Assembly (NCBI GenBank): GCA_022791195.1
Contig: JAAVYP010000050.1
Location: 1 to 47,337 of the forward strand
DNA from: Clostridiales bacterium
GTDB lineage: Bacteria > Bacillota > Clostridia > Oscillospirales > CAG-272
Direction: 5' to 3'
Length of the DNA: 47,337 bases
The notes beneath the pieces are model-generated. The model was given only the letters and a program-made list of their open reading frames with translations. It was not told where the DNA came from and did not search any database. Below are positions 1-7,899 of the stretch, in pieces (position 1 is the first letter of the stretch; every line of letters starts with the position of its first letter). The position numbers and the translations under genes were made by a program.

Positions 1-37
1 AAACTTGATTGTCCACTTGTTAAAATCGCAGATTTTA

Positions 38-112
38 ACTTAAAAAATTTGCCTTGCCGCCTATATGCCGGCGTCATTCCGGCCTTTGCCGGCACCGTCA
101 AATTTACGGGAT
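38..112 (+). repeat. Structured intergenic element (possible further member of the repeat family)
   Basis: An outer stem (AAATTTG near 47 with CAAATTT near 103) encloses two GC hairpins: GCCGCC/GCCGGC, and CCGGC-cttt-GCCGG. This is the same outer-stem-plus-two-hairpins plan as the repeats at 9.3-9.7 kb and 29.7-30.1 kb. A separate palindrome (TTAAAATC-gca-GATTTTAA) lies at 20-38. A short direct repeat (AAACTTGATT) flanks the element at 1 and 118. Membership of the family is inferred from shape, because the start of the element lies at or beyond the window edge. Confidence 0.4.
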
Positions 113-177
113 GCTGAAACTTGATTTGTCTACCTGTGCAAATCAGAGATTGGCACACTTATACGAGGTTTTTTTAT

Positions 178-942
178 ATGGATAACGACAACTATAACGA
201 CTATGACTATTCGGAACTGGACCCCAAAAAAAGAGGTCCTGTTTTTCGCGTTTTTAAATATATTCTTCTTTTGATGGCCATACTCTTTGGGGTGTTCCTG
301 ATTGCACGCATCTATGTAAACAACACCACTCCCGAAGAAGCACGTACTCTTTTGTGGACTCAAGAGGCCATCGACGTGCTGCGCGAAGAGGGAAAAGAAA
401 ATTTTTCGGTCATTGAACACAACCTATCCACCTATAACACCTCCGAGGGCAAACGGGTGCTGCGCAACACCATGACAGACGATGCGTATTTCTCTTTCTC
501 CCATGTGCAGTATATGCCATCCGCGAACCAAATTCAGCTCACCGTCCGGTATAATGAATCCACCATCAACCATATGATCGAGCGCTTTGCTCTGCCGGAC
601 CGGCCGGAAAACGAGATTTTCGCGTTTTCGTTGAAAGATGACAAAGGCAACCGGTACACAGAATATGCTTACACCGCTTGCGCCCAGGATTTTTTAGGCC
701 AGCGCCGATATAATTATCGCCGTCTGCTGTTCTCGAATGTTGCCATCGACCAGGCAAAAACGCTGACCCTTACCATTGACTATATAGACCCCGCCAATCC
801 CGCGCTCAGCGAAGAAATTGATTCGATCATCATTTACGATGCCGGCTTCGAGGCAGAAGCCGGCCGCGTCCAAACCGATTACGAGGAGCCTTTAGCCCCC
901 TCTGAAACCCTGACACCCGCTAATGCTACAAGGAGCAACTAA
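178..942 (+). CDS. Membrane-anchored protein of unknown function
   Basis: A 254-residue protein that I do not recognise. The start at 178 is chosen because the ATG follows GAGG and is followed by an acidic, Asn/Tyr-rich leader (MDNDNYNDYDYSELD). An earlier in-frame start at 121 has no ribosome binding site. Residues about 24-44 (FKYILLLMAILFGVFLIARIY) form one membrane segment, and the positive residues before it suggest an outside C-terminal domain. That domain looks beta-rich and has no catalytic motif I can name. The C-terminus is acidic and Thr/Pro-rich. The zinc-ribbon gene follows after 7 nt, so the two are probably co-transcribed. Confidence 0.7.
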   Translation: MDNDNYNDYDYSELDPKKRGPVFRVFKYILLLMAILFGVFLIARIYVNNTTPEEARTLLWTQEAIDVLREEGKENFSVIEHNLSTYNTSEGKRVLRNTMTDDAYFSFSHVQYMPSANQIQLTVRYNESTINHMIERFALPDRPENEIFAFSLKDDKGNRYTEYAYTACAQDFLGQRRYNYRRLLFSNVAIDQAKTLTLTIDYIDPANPALSEEIDSIIIYDAGFEAEAGRVQTDYEEPLAPSETLTPANATRSN

Positions 943-949
943 GAAACGT

Positions 950-1588
950 ATGATATTAAATTCTAAAGAAACAACCGTCATTTATCGCTGTCCGCACTGC
1001 GGACTCAGCGTCGTAAGTGTCGTCGGCATTTTCACCCTCTCGGGCGATATGATTAAGCTCAAATGCAGCTGCGGCAGCTCCGCACTGCTGATTCACCATA
1101 CCAAAGACGGAAAAATCCGGCTGACCATCCCCTGCCTGACCTGCGGCGCCGAACACACCTATGTCATTTCAGAGGACGCCTTTTTCGCCAAAAAGGTGCT
1201 TAGTCTCTGCTGCACCTATACCGGCATCGCCATCTGCTTTATCGGCAATAAAGAAGACGCCCTGGCATCCCTGAAAGAAAACGACATCGAGCTTGAACAA
1301 ATCATGAAAGAAGCCGGCATTGAGGATTTCCACAGTATCCAGCAGGAGGATGTGACCCTGACCGACCCCGAGACAGAAAATCTGGTTCGCTTCATGCTCG
1401 AAGAATTTAAGGCCGACGGCTGCATTCACTGCCAATGTCCCCCCGGCGACGGACATTATGACTTTCGCTTTATCAACGACAGCGTCCTCATTTTCTGCAC
1501 CGCATGTAACGCCAATACCATTGTGCCCCTTCAGGACGCTGCGGCGGCCTCGGCCTTTATCAAAAGCGACAGCATTCATTTGCAGTAA
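950..1588 (+). CDS. Multi-zinc-ribbon protein of unknown function
   Basis: A 212-residue soluble protein with repeated paired cysteines: CPHC near residue 14, CSC near 40, CLTC near 69, CIHCQC near 164 and CTAC near 190. This looks like two to three zinc ribbons around an acidic middle. The start at 950 follows AGGAG at 931-935 with a rather long spacing. An alternative in-frame ATG at 923 would overlap the upstream gene and adds nine residues with no family support. It lies in an operon with the membrane protein upstream and ends at a bidirectional terminator. Zinc binding is inferred from spacing only; the function is unknown. Confidence 0.7.
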   Translation: MILNSKETTVIYRCPHCGLSVVSVVGIFTLSGDMIKLKCSCGSSALLIHHTKDGKIRLTIPCLTCGAEHTYVISEDAFFAKKVLSLCCTYTGIAICFIGNKEDALASLKENDIELEQIMKEAGIEDFHSIQQEDVTLTDPETENLVRFMLEEFKADGCIHCQCPPGDGHYDFRFINDSVLIFCTACNANTIVPLQDAAAASAFIKSDSIHLQ

Positions 1589-1608
1589 AACCCATTTTAT
1601 CATCAGCA

Positions 1609-1644
1609 AAAAAGCTTGCAAACCATCTCGTTTGCAAGCTTTTT
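1609..1644. terminator. Bidirectional intrinsic terminator
   Basis: A 14-bp perfect stem (AAAAAGCTTGCAAA / TTTGCAAGCTTTTT) with an 8-nt loop has a T-run on both strands. It lies between the convergent genes ending at 1588 and 1658. Confidence 0.9.
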
Positions 1645-1657
1645 GTTTGTTTTATCT

Positions 1658-2836
1658 TCACATTTTGGCGGGCAGCGGATGCTCAATCCGATAGATAATA
1701 TTTTTCATGCCTTCTTTATACTGCAGCAGCACGACCGAAATAAAAATCAGTGCCAGCATGTTGGCGATCGACGCGCCCATCCCGATATAATCGCCGGCTG
1801 CGATATTATTTCCGATACGAAGCGCACCCCCTAAGACGGACAGAAAATTCATGACAATGATAAAAACCGATATTCCGGCGTCAGCCTCCCCCGTGGCCGA
1901 CGTGCGGCGCACACGGCGGATCAGGCCAATCAACTTGGCGCAGTATACAATGCCCAGCACGACAACAACCGTGACGGCAAACCCAAACAAAGTAAGAAAA
2001 GTAAGCAAAGAGGCCAGTTCACCCTCTGTTTCAATGTACCCGGCAATCCTTGCCCCCGCCAAGAGACCGCCGGCCAAAACAAGAAGAGCTCCAAGAACCA
2101 GCGAGCAAATCTGCACAACCGCGCCGCTGAAAACCACCGCCAGGCCGCTTGTTTTCACAAAGGGCCGCCGGCGGTTTAAACAGGCGCCGTAAAAAAGCCA
2201 CATGCCGATCATGGTCAATAAACCGGGTATAAACCGCAGCACCTGCGCTGAAAGCAGCACGCCGGCCAGTACATTCCGTTCAAGCACAGGCCCGCTTTGT
2301 GCATCCTCCATCATGAGCAAGTTAACTTCATACGAGGTAAAAAAATCAGCGGCCGACCAGACCGACAAAACCAAATAGACCGTAAAAAACAAGCAAAACA
2401 GCAAGGTACATACAGATCTGCCGTTTTTTCTTAACGTCTGTATGGTCTCATTTGTTTGCTCTGGGTTCCGTGAAAACGGAAACGGCGCTAACTCGACCGG
2501 CTCTTCACCCGCGGGTTCGTTTTGATCCATAAAGTCAAAATCAATTAACGGACGCACACGGTTACCGTCATGATTCGTTGATGCGTCCTGAACCACACTC
2601 GTCGACGGAATCACCGTGGGCTGAGCTTCCTCCCGGTTTGGTGCAGGGATTGGTTCGCCGTCCGAGACACGCGGACGCAAAAAATCGGTTTCTGCCGCCT
2701 TTGGCAAGCTCTCCTTCTCCGGCACCTGCCTGTCGGCCGGCGGTGTCTGAATTTCCTCTGCAAAGCGCACGCCGCAGTTCCGGCAATATCGGTTAATGCT
2801 GTCGTTGACACATCCGCAATGCGCACAATTTTTCAT
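1658..2836 (-). CDS. Zinc-ribbon multi-pass membrane protein
   Basis: A 392-residue protein. The start is the ATG at 2836, preceded by GAAAGG; an in-frame extension to 2878 lacks a site. The N-terminus is a zinc ribbon of the kind often found on Firmicutes membrane proteins (CAHCGC then YCRNCG, residues about 4-23). A Pro/Glu-rich linker of roughly 100 residues follows. The C-terminal half has about six hydrophobic segments (for example SVCTLLFCLFFTVYLVLSVW and ISVFIIVMNFLSVLGGALRI). I cannot name a transport or enzymatic function. It converges on the upstream operon at the shared terminator. Confidence 0.75.
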   Translation of the reverse strand: MKNCAHCGCVNDSINRYCRNCGVRFAEEIQTPPADRQVPEKESLPKAAETDFLRPRVSDGEPIPAPNREEAQPTVIPSTSVVQDASTNHDGNRVRPLIDFDFMDQNEPAGEEPVELAPFPFSRNPEQTNETIQTLRKNGRSVCTLLFCLFFTVYLVLSVWSAADFFTSYEVNLLMMEDAQSGPVLERNVLAGVLLSAQVLRFIPGLLTMIGMWLFYGACLNRRRPFVKTSGLAVVFSGAVVQICSLVLGALLVLAGGLLAGARIAGYIETEGELASLLTFLTLFGFAVTVVVVLGIVYCAKLIGLIRRVRRTSATGEADAGISVFIIVMNFLSVLGGALRIGNNIAAGDYIGMGASIANMLALIFISVVLLQYKEGMKNIIYRIEHPLPAKM

Positions 2837-2876
2837 ATCGATTCTGCCTTTCTTCCTAAGTCTCTGTTTACAGATC

Positions 2877-2906
2877 AAAAGGGACCGTTTTACACACGGT
2901 CCCCTT
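2877..2906 (-). terminator. Intrinsic terminator of the ROK gene
   Basis: On the minus strand GGGGACCGT pairs with ACGGTCCC and is followed by TTTTG. It lies immediately after the stop codon at 2923 and before the next gene's start. Confidence 0.8.
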
Positions 2907-2922
2907 AAACAATTGTGTTATC

Positions 2923-4299
2923 TTACTTAATTTCAGGAAGGGACGCAGCGGCAACAGACTGTCCAACCCGTCTGCTCTTCTCATCCGGAATATGCAGGCT
3001 AATCTTCTCGGCGCAAGCAGGAAATTCGGTATCCAACACCTTTTGTGCGTTGGAAAGCACCAGTTCGCCCCCCTTGCCGGAGGTAACCCGGCCCATGATC
3101 AGCACGTGCTTAATATCATAGAAAGCGCTGTAATAAGCAATCGCATAGCCAAAGTAAACGCCAATGGTCTCGAAAATTTTCTTGGCTCTCTCATCGTCTT
3201 TTTCCATAAGACCCTGTACAACCTTCAGCTTTTCAGCCGGTGACAGTGCCTCGTCCAGCTCAATGCCGGCGGCCGGCGCCAATTTAATGACCGCATCCTG
3301 GCTGAAGTACTTAACGCCGCAGCCAATGTCGCCCGACCATTCGTCAATCATCGCGTCCTGGTCAAAGTCAACCGGTACAAAGGCAAGCTCGTTGAGCCAA
3401 CCGGTAATGTTGCCGTTTAAGTCAACATAACCGCCTGCTTCCGAAGTACCCATTGCAATACCAAGCACGCCGGTGTCCTCTAAGCTCATGGCGCCGGCAA
3501 GCGCGGTGACATCACCGTCGTTCGCTACCTCAAGCGGTACATCGCCAATCTCTTTGGCCACGTCAATATACATATTCTTCACATATTTATCAAAGTCTGC
3601 TTCGGGAACCTTTAAGAACAGCGAAGCCACCATGATCCGGTTGTCTACATAAACACCCGCGCTGGATACGCCAATCGCGTCTACCCGCGGCATTTTGGAA
3701 GCCGCTGTTTTCATCGCGCTTAAAATGCCTTCGTAGTGATATTTCGGGTCCTCGTTTGTTTTCGGGAACCATACAACCTCTTCTGAATAAACGCTTTCAC
3801 CGTTGACAACTGCCGAAACCTTACGGTCGCTTCCGCCCGCGTCAAAGCCAATGCGGCAGCCGTCCAAATGCCGTCCTACCGGTGCGGCGCTTTCGCTGGT
3901 TTCAGGCGCGTCTTCAATCGCGCGGTATTCCACCTCAAACGGCTTCTCGTAAACCTTGGCCATGAAGTCGGCGTCAAATTCTCTGGCGCCGCCCTGGCAG
4001 TAAGAGCCGGCGATTGCGTCATACACAACCTTGCTGCCAGCCACAATGACCTTATAGCCGCCCTTGACCCACAGCATGGTTTTAACAATTCTTTCAATAT
4101 AGCGGGCGTTTTCCTCGTCATGACCGGTGCCATCGGCAAAAATAGCGGTCTTGTAAGCGGACACATAGCCCTTATTGCGCACAATGCCGATCACTAACGG
4201 CTGGTTCTGTGCAGCCGCTACCTTTTTGTCATATTCACGCATCACAACAGACATCGGCTTAAAGCCGGGATCAAGAAGCGCTTTTACTTTTAATTCCAT
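2923..4299 (-). CDS. ROK-family protein with an N-terminal extension
   Basis: A 458-residue protein. Residues about 150-455 form an actin-like ATPase fold of the ROK type: an N-terminal phosphate loop (RIGFDAGGSDRKVSAV), an acidic catalytic region (VANDGDVTALAG) and an ATP-binding GTSEAGGYVD segment. Residues 1-145 are an extra domain that glucokinases lack (KALLDPGFKPMSVVMREYD onward). The CxCGxxGC zinc motif of typical ROK kinases is absent. AAGGAAGG precedes the ATG. It lies 38 nt downstream of glcK on the same strand, so it probably shares that transcript. Sugar kinase activity is plausible, but the substrate is unknown. Confidence 0.8.
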   Translation of the reverse strand: MELKVKALLDPGFKPMSVVMREYDKKVAAAQNQPLVIGIVRNKGYVSAYKTAIFADGTGHDEENARYIERIVKTMLWVKGGYKVIVAGSKVVYDAIAGSYCQGGAREFDADFMAKVYEKPFEVEYRAIEDAPETSESAAPVGRHLDGCRIGFDAGGSDRKVSAVVNGESVYSEEVVWFPKTNEDPKYHYEGILSAMKTAASKMPRVDAIGVSSAGVYVDNRIMVASLFLKVPEADFDKYVKNMYIDVAKEIGDVPLEVANDGDVTALAGAMSLEDTGVLGIAMGTSEAGGYVDLNGNITGWLNELAFVPVDFDQDAMIDEWSGDIGCGVKYFSQDAVIKLAPAAGIELDEALSPAEKLKVVQGLMEKDDERAKKIFETIGVYFGYAIAYYSAFYDIKHVLIMGRVTSGKGGELVLSNAQKVLDTEFPACAEKISLHIPDEKSRRVGQSVAAASLPEIK

Positions 4300-4337
4300 G
4301 ATTCGATAACCTTCCTTGTGTTTTATATATATGATTT

Positions 4338-5300
4338 TTAATCATTCTCATACAGTCTGTATAAATTAGCCGCACCGATTGTGCCCGCGTCGTTGCGCAG
4401 AGTGCACACACCAATTCGTGTTTTGGGTGCGTCCATGCTGCTGCCGTAAGTCTCAACGGCCAAAATTTTGCGCAGCGGCTCTAAGAGCGTTTCGCCCTCT
4501 TTGGAGATACCGCCGCCGATGAGCAGCATTTCAGGCTGAAAAACATTGATGAAGTTTGTTAAGCCGCAGCCAAGATAATTGATATACCGATTGACCACCT
4601 CGGCGCCTGCCTTGGAGCCTTCGCGCATCGCGTCAAATGCAGTTTTGCCGTTAATTTGCGAAATGTCCGGGCAAATCTGCCAAAGTCTGCTTTCGGTATG
4701 ATTTTTCATCGACTCTCTGGTCTGCTTAATGAGCGCCGTGGCAGAGGCATAAGACTCCAAGCATCCCCGGCGTCCGCAGGGACAGGGTTCGCCGTTATGA
4801 ACAATCACCGTATGGCCAAGCTCACCGCCAAAGCTGTTAAAACCTGCATAAATTTTACCGTCAATAATGACGCCGCCGCCAACGCCGGTGCCAAGCGTCA
4901 CCACAATAACGTCTTTGCAGCCCTGCGCCGCCCCGGCGACAACTTCGCCATACGCCGCAGCGTTTGCATCATTATGCACAAAAACCGGTTTGCCGGTGCG
5001 TTCCTTAATCATGGCCGCCAACGGCGTATTTCTGAATTTGATATTCGAGCAGTAAACCACAACGCCGTTCACTGAATCCACCGCGCCGGGCACGCACACG
5101 CCAATATGCTCAATCTCATCCATAGTCAGGCCCGCTTCGTCCACAGCCGTCTTGGCGCACTCGATCATGCGCGCGCAAAGGCCGTCCACATTCGTGTCCA
5201 CGTGGCTTTCCATCATGAATTTCGCTCTAATTTTATTTTCTGAATCAACCACGCCCGCTTTAATGAACGTTCCGCCTAAATCAATACCAAGATTGTACAT
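4338..5300 (-). CDS. glcK: ROK-family glucokinase
   Basis: A 320-residue cytoplasmic sugar kinase that phosphorylates glucose with ATP to feed glycolysis. Visible motifs are the phosphate loop GIDLGGTFIKAG (5-16), HNDANAAA (109-116) with the catalytic Asp111, GELGH ending at His163, and the ROK zinc site CPCGRRGC (173-180). The length matches the family. It has its own promoter and is followed by a second ROK protein. Glucose specificity is assigned from family resemblance; another hexose or N-acetylhexosamine is possible. Confidence 0.88.
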   Translation of the reverse strand: MYNLGIDLGGTFIKAGVVDSENKIRAKFMMESHVDTNVDGLCARMIECAKTAVDEAGLTMDEIEHIGVCVPGAVDSVNGVVVYCSNIKFRNTPLAAMIKERTGKPVFVHNDANAAAYGEVVAGAAQGCKDVIVVTLGTGVGGGVIIDGKIYAGFNSFGGELGHTVIVHNGEPCPCGRRGCLESYASATALIKQTRESMKNHTESRLWQICPDISQINGKTAFDAMREGSKAGAEVVNRYINYLGCGLTNFINVFQPEMLLIGGGISKEGETLLEPLRKILAVETYGSSMDAPKTRIGVCTLRNDAGTIGAANLYRLYEND

Positions 5301-5336
5301 GTTCGCGTATCTCCCTGCAAATTTTTCCTATTTTTC

Positions 5337-5365
5337 ATTATACACGCAAGGGGCCGGTTCGTCAA
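5337..5365 (-). promoter_or_regulatory. Sigma-A promoter of glcK
   Basis: On the minus strand TTGACG (5365-5360) and TATAAT (5342-5337) are separated by 17 bp, about 37 nt upstream of the glcK start. Confidence 0.75.
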
Positions 5366-5380
5366 GTTCTTTGACAAACA

Positions 5381-5408
5381 AAAAAGGAAGACTTTCGTCC
5401 TCCTTTTT
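5381..5408 (-). terminator. Terminator after mscL
   Basis: An AAAAAGGA...TCCTTTTT hairpin with a GAC/GTC inner stem overlaps the mscL stop and runs into T-rich sequence on the minus strand. It separates mscL from the glcK promoter. Confidence 0.75.
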
Positions 5409-5845
5409 CACTCTTTTTTCCTAAGCTCTGCTAAAATTTCGCTCAAAAGCTCTTCGGTGGTGGGCGATTTCGGCTCTGCCTCTTTCGCCTTGCGTGCGGC
5501 CTCTTCCTCGGCCAGTTTTTTCGCATGCAGCGAATTGCTGATTTTGGTTATCGCCTTGATCACAAGGAAAATGGAAAAAGCGATAATCAAAAAGTCAATA
5601 ATGCTTTGCAGAAAGGAGCCATAGGCAAGCACGTTTTTTGTACCGTCCTCGGCCACCCGCAGAACCACCGCTTTGTCTGAAAGATCAACCCCGCCGGTCA
5701 AAAGACCAATGAGCGGCGTAATGATATTGTTCACAAGACTGGTCACAATCGCGCTGAACGCAGAACCGATTACCACACCGATGGCCATGTCCAGCACGTT
5801 GCCCTTCATCGCGAAATCTTTAAATTCTTTAAAAAACTTTTTCAT
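5408..5845 (-). CDS. mscL: Large-conductance mechanosensitive channel
   Basis: A 145-residue pore protein that releases solutes on hypo-osmotic shock. It has the family N-terminus (FFKEFKDFAMKGNVLDMAIG), the first transmembrane helix (VLDMAIGVVIGSAFSAIVTS), the LVNNIITPLIG motif, a second helix (SIIDFLIIAFSIFLVIKAI) and the charged C-terminal bundle helix ending in PTTEELLSEILAELR. The length and the two-helix layout match MscL. The start follows GAAAGG and no alternative is needed. Confidence 0.96.
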   Translation of the reverse strand: MKKFFKEFKDFAMKGNVLDMAIGVVIGSAFSAIVTSLVNNIITPLIGLLTGGVDLSDKAVVLRVAEDGTKNVLAYGSFLQSIIDFLIIAFSIFLVIKAITKISNSLHAKKLAEEEAARKAKEAEPKSPTTEELLSEILAELRKKE

Positions 5846-5935
5846 ATGTAGCCCCTGCCTTTCTCTATGAAACGGGAATTTTTAGCACGTTCGGCAAAGC
5901 CGATCCGGCGCAAGCTTCCCTGTAAAAGCCGATTT

Positions 5936-6364
5936 TCAGTCCTCGCTTCCCTCGGGCTGATCAAAGGCGGCCGCAAACAGCTCTCTTAACCGGTCCTGCT
6001 TTCCGGCAAGGTACAAATAGCCAAAAAGCGCTTCCATGCCGGTGGCCCGGCGGTATTCACCCGCCGTGGCGCTCTTTGGCACCGACACGCCGCTGGCATT
6101 GCGGCCCCTTTTATAATATGCCGTCTCTTCTTCATTTAGCATAGGCAGCAGCCGCTCGATCGCCTGGCTTTGATTTTTTGCCGTTACATAAGCTCTCGCC
6201 AGCGCGCTTAGTTTGCCTGTATGGGTGATCCCGTCCTGCAAAAGCCGCTCTCTGGCCAACAGCTCAATGACCGCGTCGCCTATGTAAGCAAGCGATGTGC
6301 CGGGCAGTGTCTCAAACAATCTCACCGCGGCAGTCCCTTGGGGCGCAGGCAGCGTTGGATTCAT
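5936..6364 (-). CDS. mrnC: Mini-ribonuclease III
   Basis: A 142-residue RNase III-like enzyme that matures 23S rRNA in Firmicutes. It has the catalytic helix LAYIGDAVIELLARE with Asp30, the KRGRNA segment, SATAGEYRRATGMEALFGYLYL with the second acidic catalytic residues, and no double-stranded RNA binding domain, as expected for MrnC. The proposed start at 6364 lies inside pduL, giving a 53-nt overlap and suggesting translational coupling. In Bacillus mrnC sits by cysS; here it is paired with pduL. Confidence 0.9.
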   Translation of the reverse strand: MNPTLPAPQGTAAVRLFETLPGTSLAYIGDAVIELLARERLLQDGITHTGKLSALARAYVTAKNQSQAIERLLPMLNEEETAYYKRGRNASGVSVPKSATAGEYRRATGMEALFGYLYLAGKQDRLRELFAAAFDQPEGSED

Positions 6365-6881
6365 CGGTATCAATATGCATAGCCAGCGCAAACTTCGGGC
6401 TGACACGCACAACCACGTCGCCAAACACAAGGCTGCGCTCGGAATCAATCTTAACCGACACAATCTGCTTGTCGGCCACGCCTAAGCGCTCTGCATCCTC
6501 GGGCGTCATATGGATATGCCGCTTGGCCGCGATCACACCCTCGCTCAAGGTTACCTCGCCGCAGGGGCCGACAATTTTGCATCCCGGGCTTCCTGCGATA
6601 TCGCCGCTCTCCCGCACAGGGGCAGCCACGCCGATGCTTCTTGCGTCGGTCAGCGACAGCTCTACCTGAGAGGCCGGTCTTGCCGGACCAAGCACAATCA
6701 CATTGGCCAGCTGATTTTTCGGGCCGACCACGCAAACCCGCTCTTCACAGGCAAACTGGCCCGGCTGGCTTAAATCCTTTTTAAAGGTCAGCTCAGCGCC
6801 CTTGCCGAACAGCACCTCGATATGCTCCTTTGTCAAATGCACATGGCGAGCCGATGTTTCAACAATAAAACTTTTATCCAT
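6312..6881 (-). CDS. pduL: Phosphate propanoyltransferase / acetyltransferase (PduL)
   Basis: A 189-residue acyl-CoA:phosphate acyltransferase that interconverts acyl-CoA and acyl-phosphate. The two PduL repeats are visible. Zinc-ligand histidines lie in ARHVHLTKEH (His13 and His15), in KRHIHMTPEDAERLG (about 117-131) and in MHIDTDE (about 168). There is no N-terminal encapsulation peptide and no microcompartment gene nearby. This suggests a housekeeping phosphotransacetylase role, making acetyl-phosphate from the acetyl-CoA that PFOR supplies. It has its own promoter and overlaps mrnC downstream. Confidence 0.92.
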   Translation of the reverse strand: MDKSFIVETSARHVHLTKEHIEVLFGKGAELTFKKDLSQPGQFACEERVCVVGPKNQLANVIVLGPARPASQVELSLTDARSIGVAAPVRESGDIAGSPGCKIVGPCGEVTLSEGVIAAKRHIHMTPEDAERLGVADKQIVSVKIDSERSLVFGDVVVRVSPKFALAMHIDTDESNAACAPRDCRGEIV

Positions 6882-6928
6882 TTGATTTTACACCTCAAAT
6901 CCGCTAAAATTCTTTTTATTTCCTTTTT

Positions 6929-6957
6929 ATTATACCTCTGATTTTGTCAAATGTAAA
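6929..6957 (-). promoter_or_regulatory. Promoter of pduL-mrnC
   Basis: Minus-strand TTTACA (6957-6952) and TATAAT (6934-6929) with a 17-bp spacer lie in the gap between truB and pduL. Confidence 0.65.
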
Positions 6958-6978
6958 GAGAAAACACGCCGAAAACGG

Positions 6979-7899
6979 TTATTGCGCCGCCTCTTCCAAG
7001 ACAAACTGCTTAATCGGTTTAATGGCGCTGCCCCCCTCAAAGGCGCGCACCTCACCCAAGGCAAAAAAGCCATTTTCGCCGCAAAGCCGCACCCGGGTGC
7101 CTTCGTCCCACCCGGTATGTATTTTCGCCTGATAAACCTCTGCGCCGCAGCGAGCCAGCCGCTCGTAAAAGGCCGGCAGCTGCACAGCCGGACAATCGGC
7201 AAACAGCGTCTCCAGCGGAACCAGTTTTTGGCCGCGCTCGGTCATGTCCATCGCCTCTATCTCGCCAAGCGTGTGCGCATCGGCCAGCGTAAAGGCACCG
7301 ACTGAAAGACGGGCAAGCGCGCTCATGGCCCCGCCGCAGCCAAGGGCGGCGCCGATATCATGGCACAGGGTACGCATATAGGTGCCCGGGCCGCAGGCCA
7401 CCTCTAACACATATTCATTTTCCCCGGCCCCGGGCTGTACCTCAATGGATTCAATCGTCACCGGCCTTGCCGTCCGCTCAATCTCGATATGCTGTCTTGC
7501 CAAATCCACTAATTTCTTTCCGCCCACCTTGAGGGCCGAAAACATGGGCGGCATTTGCTCGATCGTTCCGACAAACTGACGGCAAGTTTCCATGACCGCC
7601 GCCGGCTCGGGCGGCGGCCCTTCATGCACTGACAACACCTCGCCGGTTGTGTCCTGCGTGTCGGTCGTAAGCCCCAGCGTAAGCCCCACCCGGTATGATT
7701 TGTTATGTACCGTTAAAAAAGAGGAGGCCTTCACCGCCCGGCCCACTAACAGCACCAACACGCCGGTGGCCATCGGGTCCAGCGTGCCGGTGTGCCCCAC
7801 CTGCTTGGTCTGATAGAGCTTTCGCACCCGGTTCACCACATCGTGCGAGGTCATGCCCGCCTCTTTATGGACGCACAAAACGCCCGAAAGTTCACTCAT
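6979..7899 (-). CDS. truB: tRNA pseudouridine(55) synthase
   Basis: A 306-residue enzyme that makes pseudouridine 55 in the T-loop of tRNAs. It has the catalytic motif GHTGTLDPMATGVL with Asp41, the KSYRVGLTLG strand, and the CGPGTYMRTLCHDIG motif. The start at 7899 (MSELSGVLCVHKEAG) is the family start and overlaps the nrnA stop by 8 nt. The open frame runs on upstream inside nrnA but is not coding there. It is the third gene of rbfA-nrnA-truB. Confidence 0.95.
   Translation of the reverse strand: MSELSGVLCVHKEAGMTSHDVVNRVRKLYQTKQVGHTGTLDPMATGVLVLLVGRAVKASSFLTVHNKSYRVGLTLGLTTDTQDTTGEVLSVHEGPPPEPAAVMETCRQFVGTIEQMPPMFSALKVGGKKLVDLARQHIEIERTARPVTIESIEVQPGAGENEYVLEVACGPGTYMRTLCHDIGAALGCGGAMSALARLSVGAFTLADAHTLGEIEAMDMTERGQKLVPLETLFADCPAVQLPAFYERLARCGAEVYQAKIHTGWDEGTRVRLCGENGFFALGEVRAFEGGSAIKPIKQFVLEEAAQ

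Noticed and set aside
6312-6364. Frameshift or annotation error at the pduL-mrnC overlap
   Set aside because: Both frames carry intact family motifs up to their ends, and the mrnC start could lie slightly downstream. A coupled overlap is the simpler reading.
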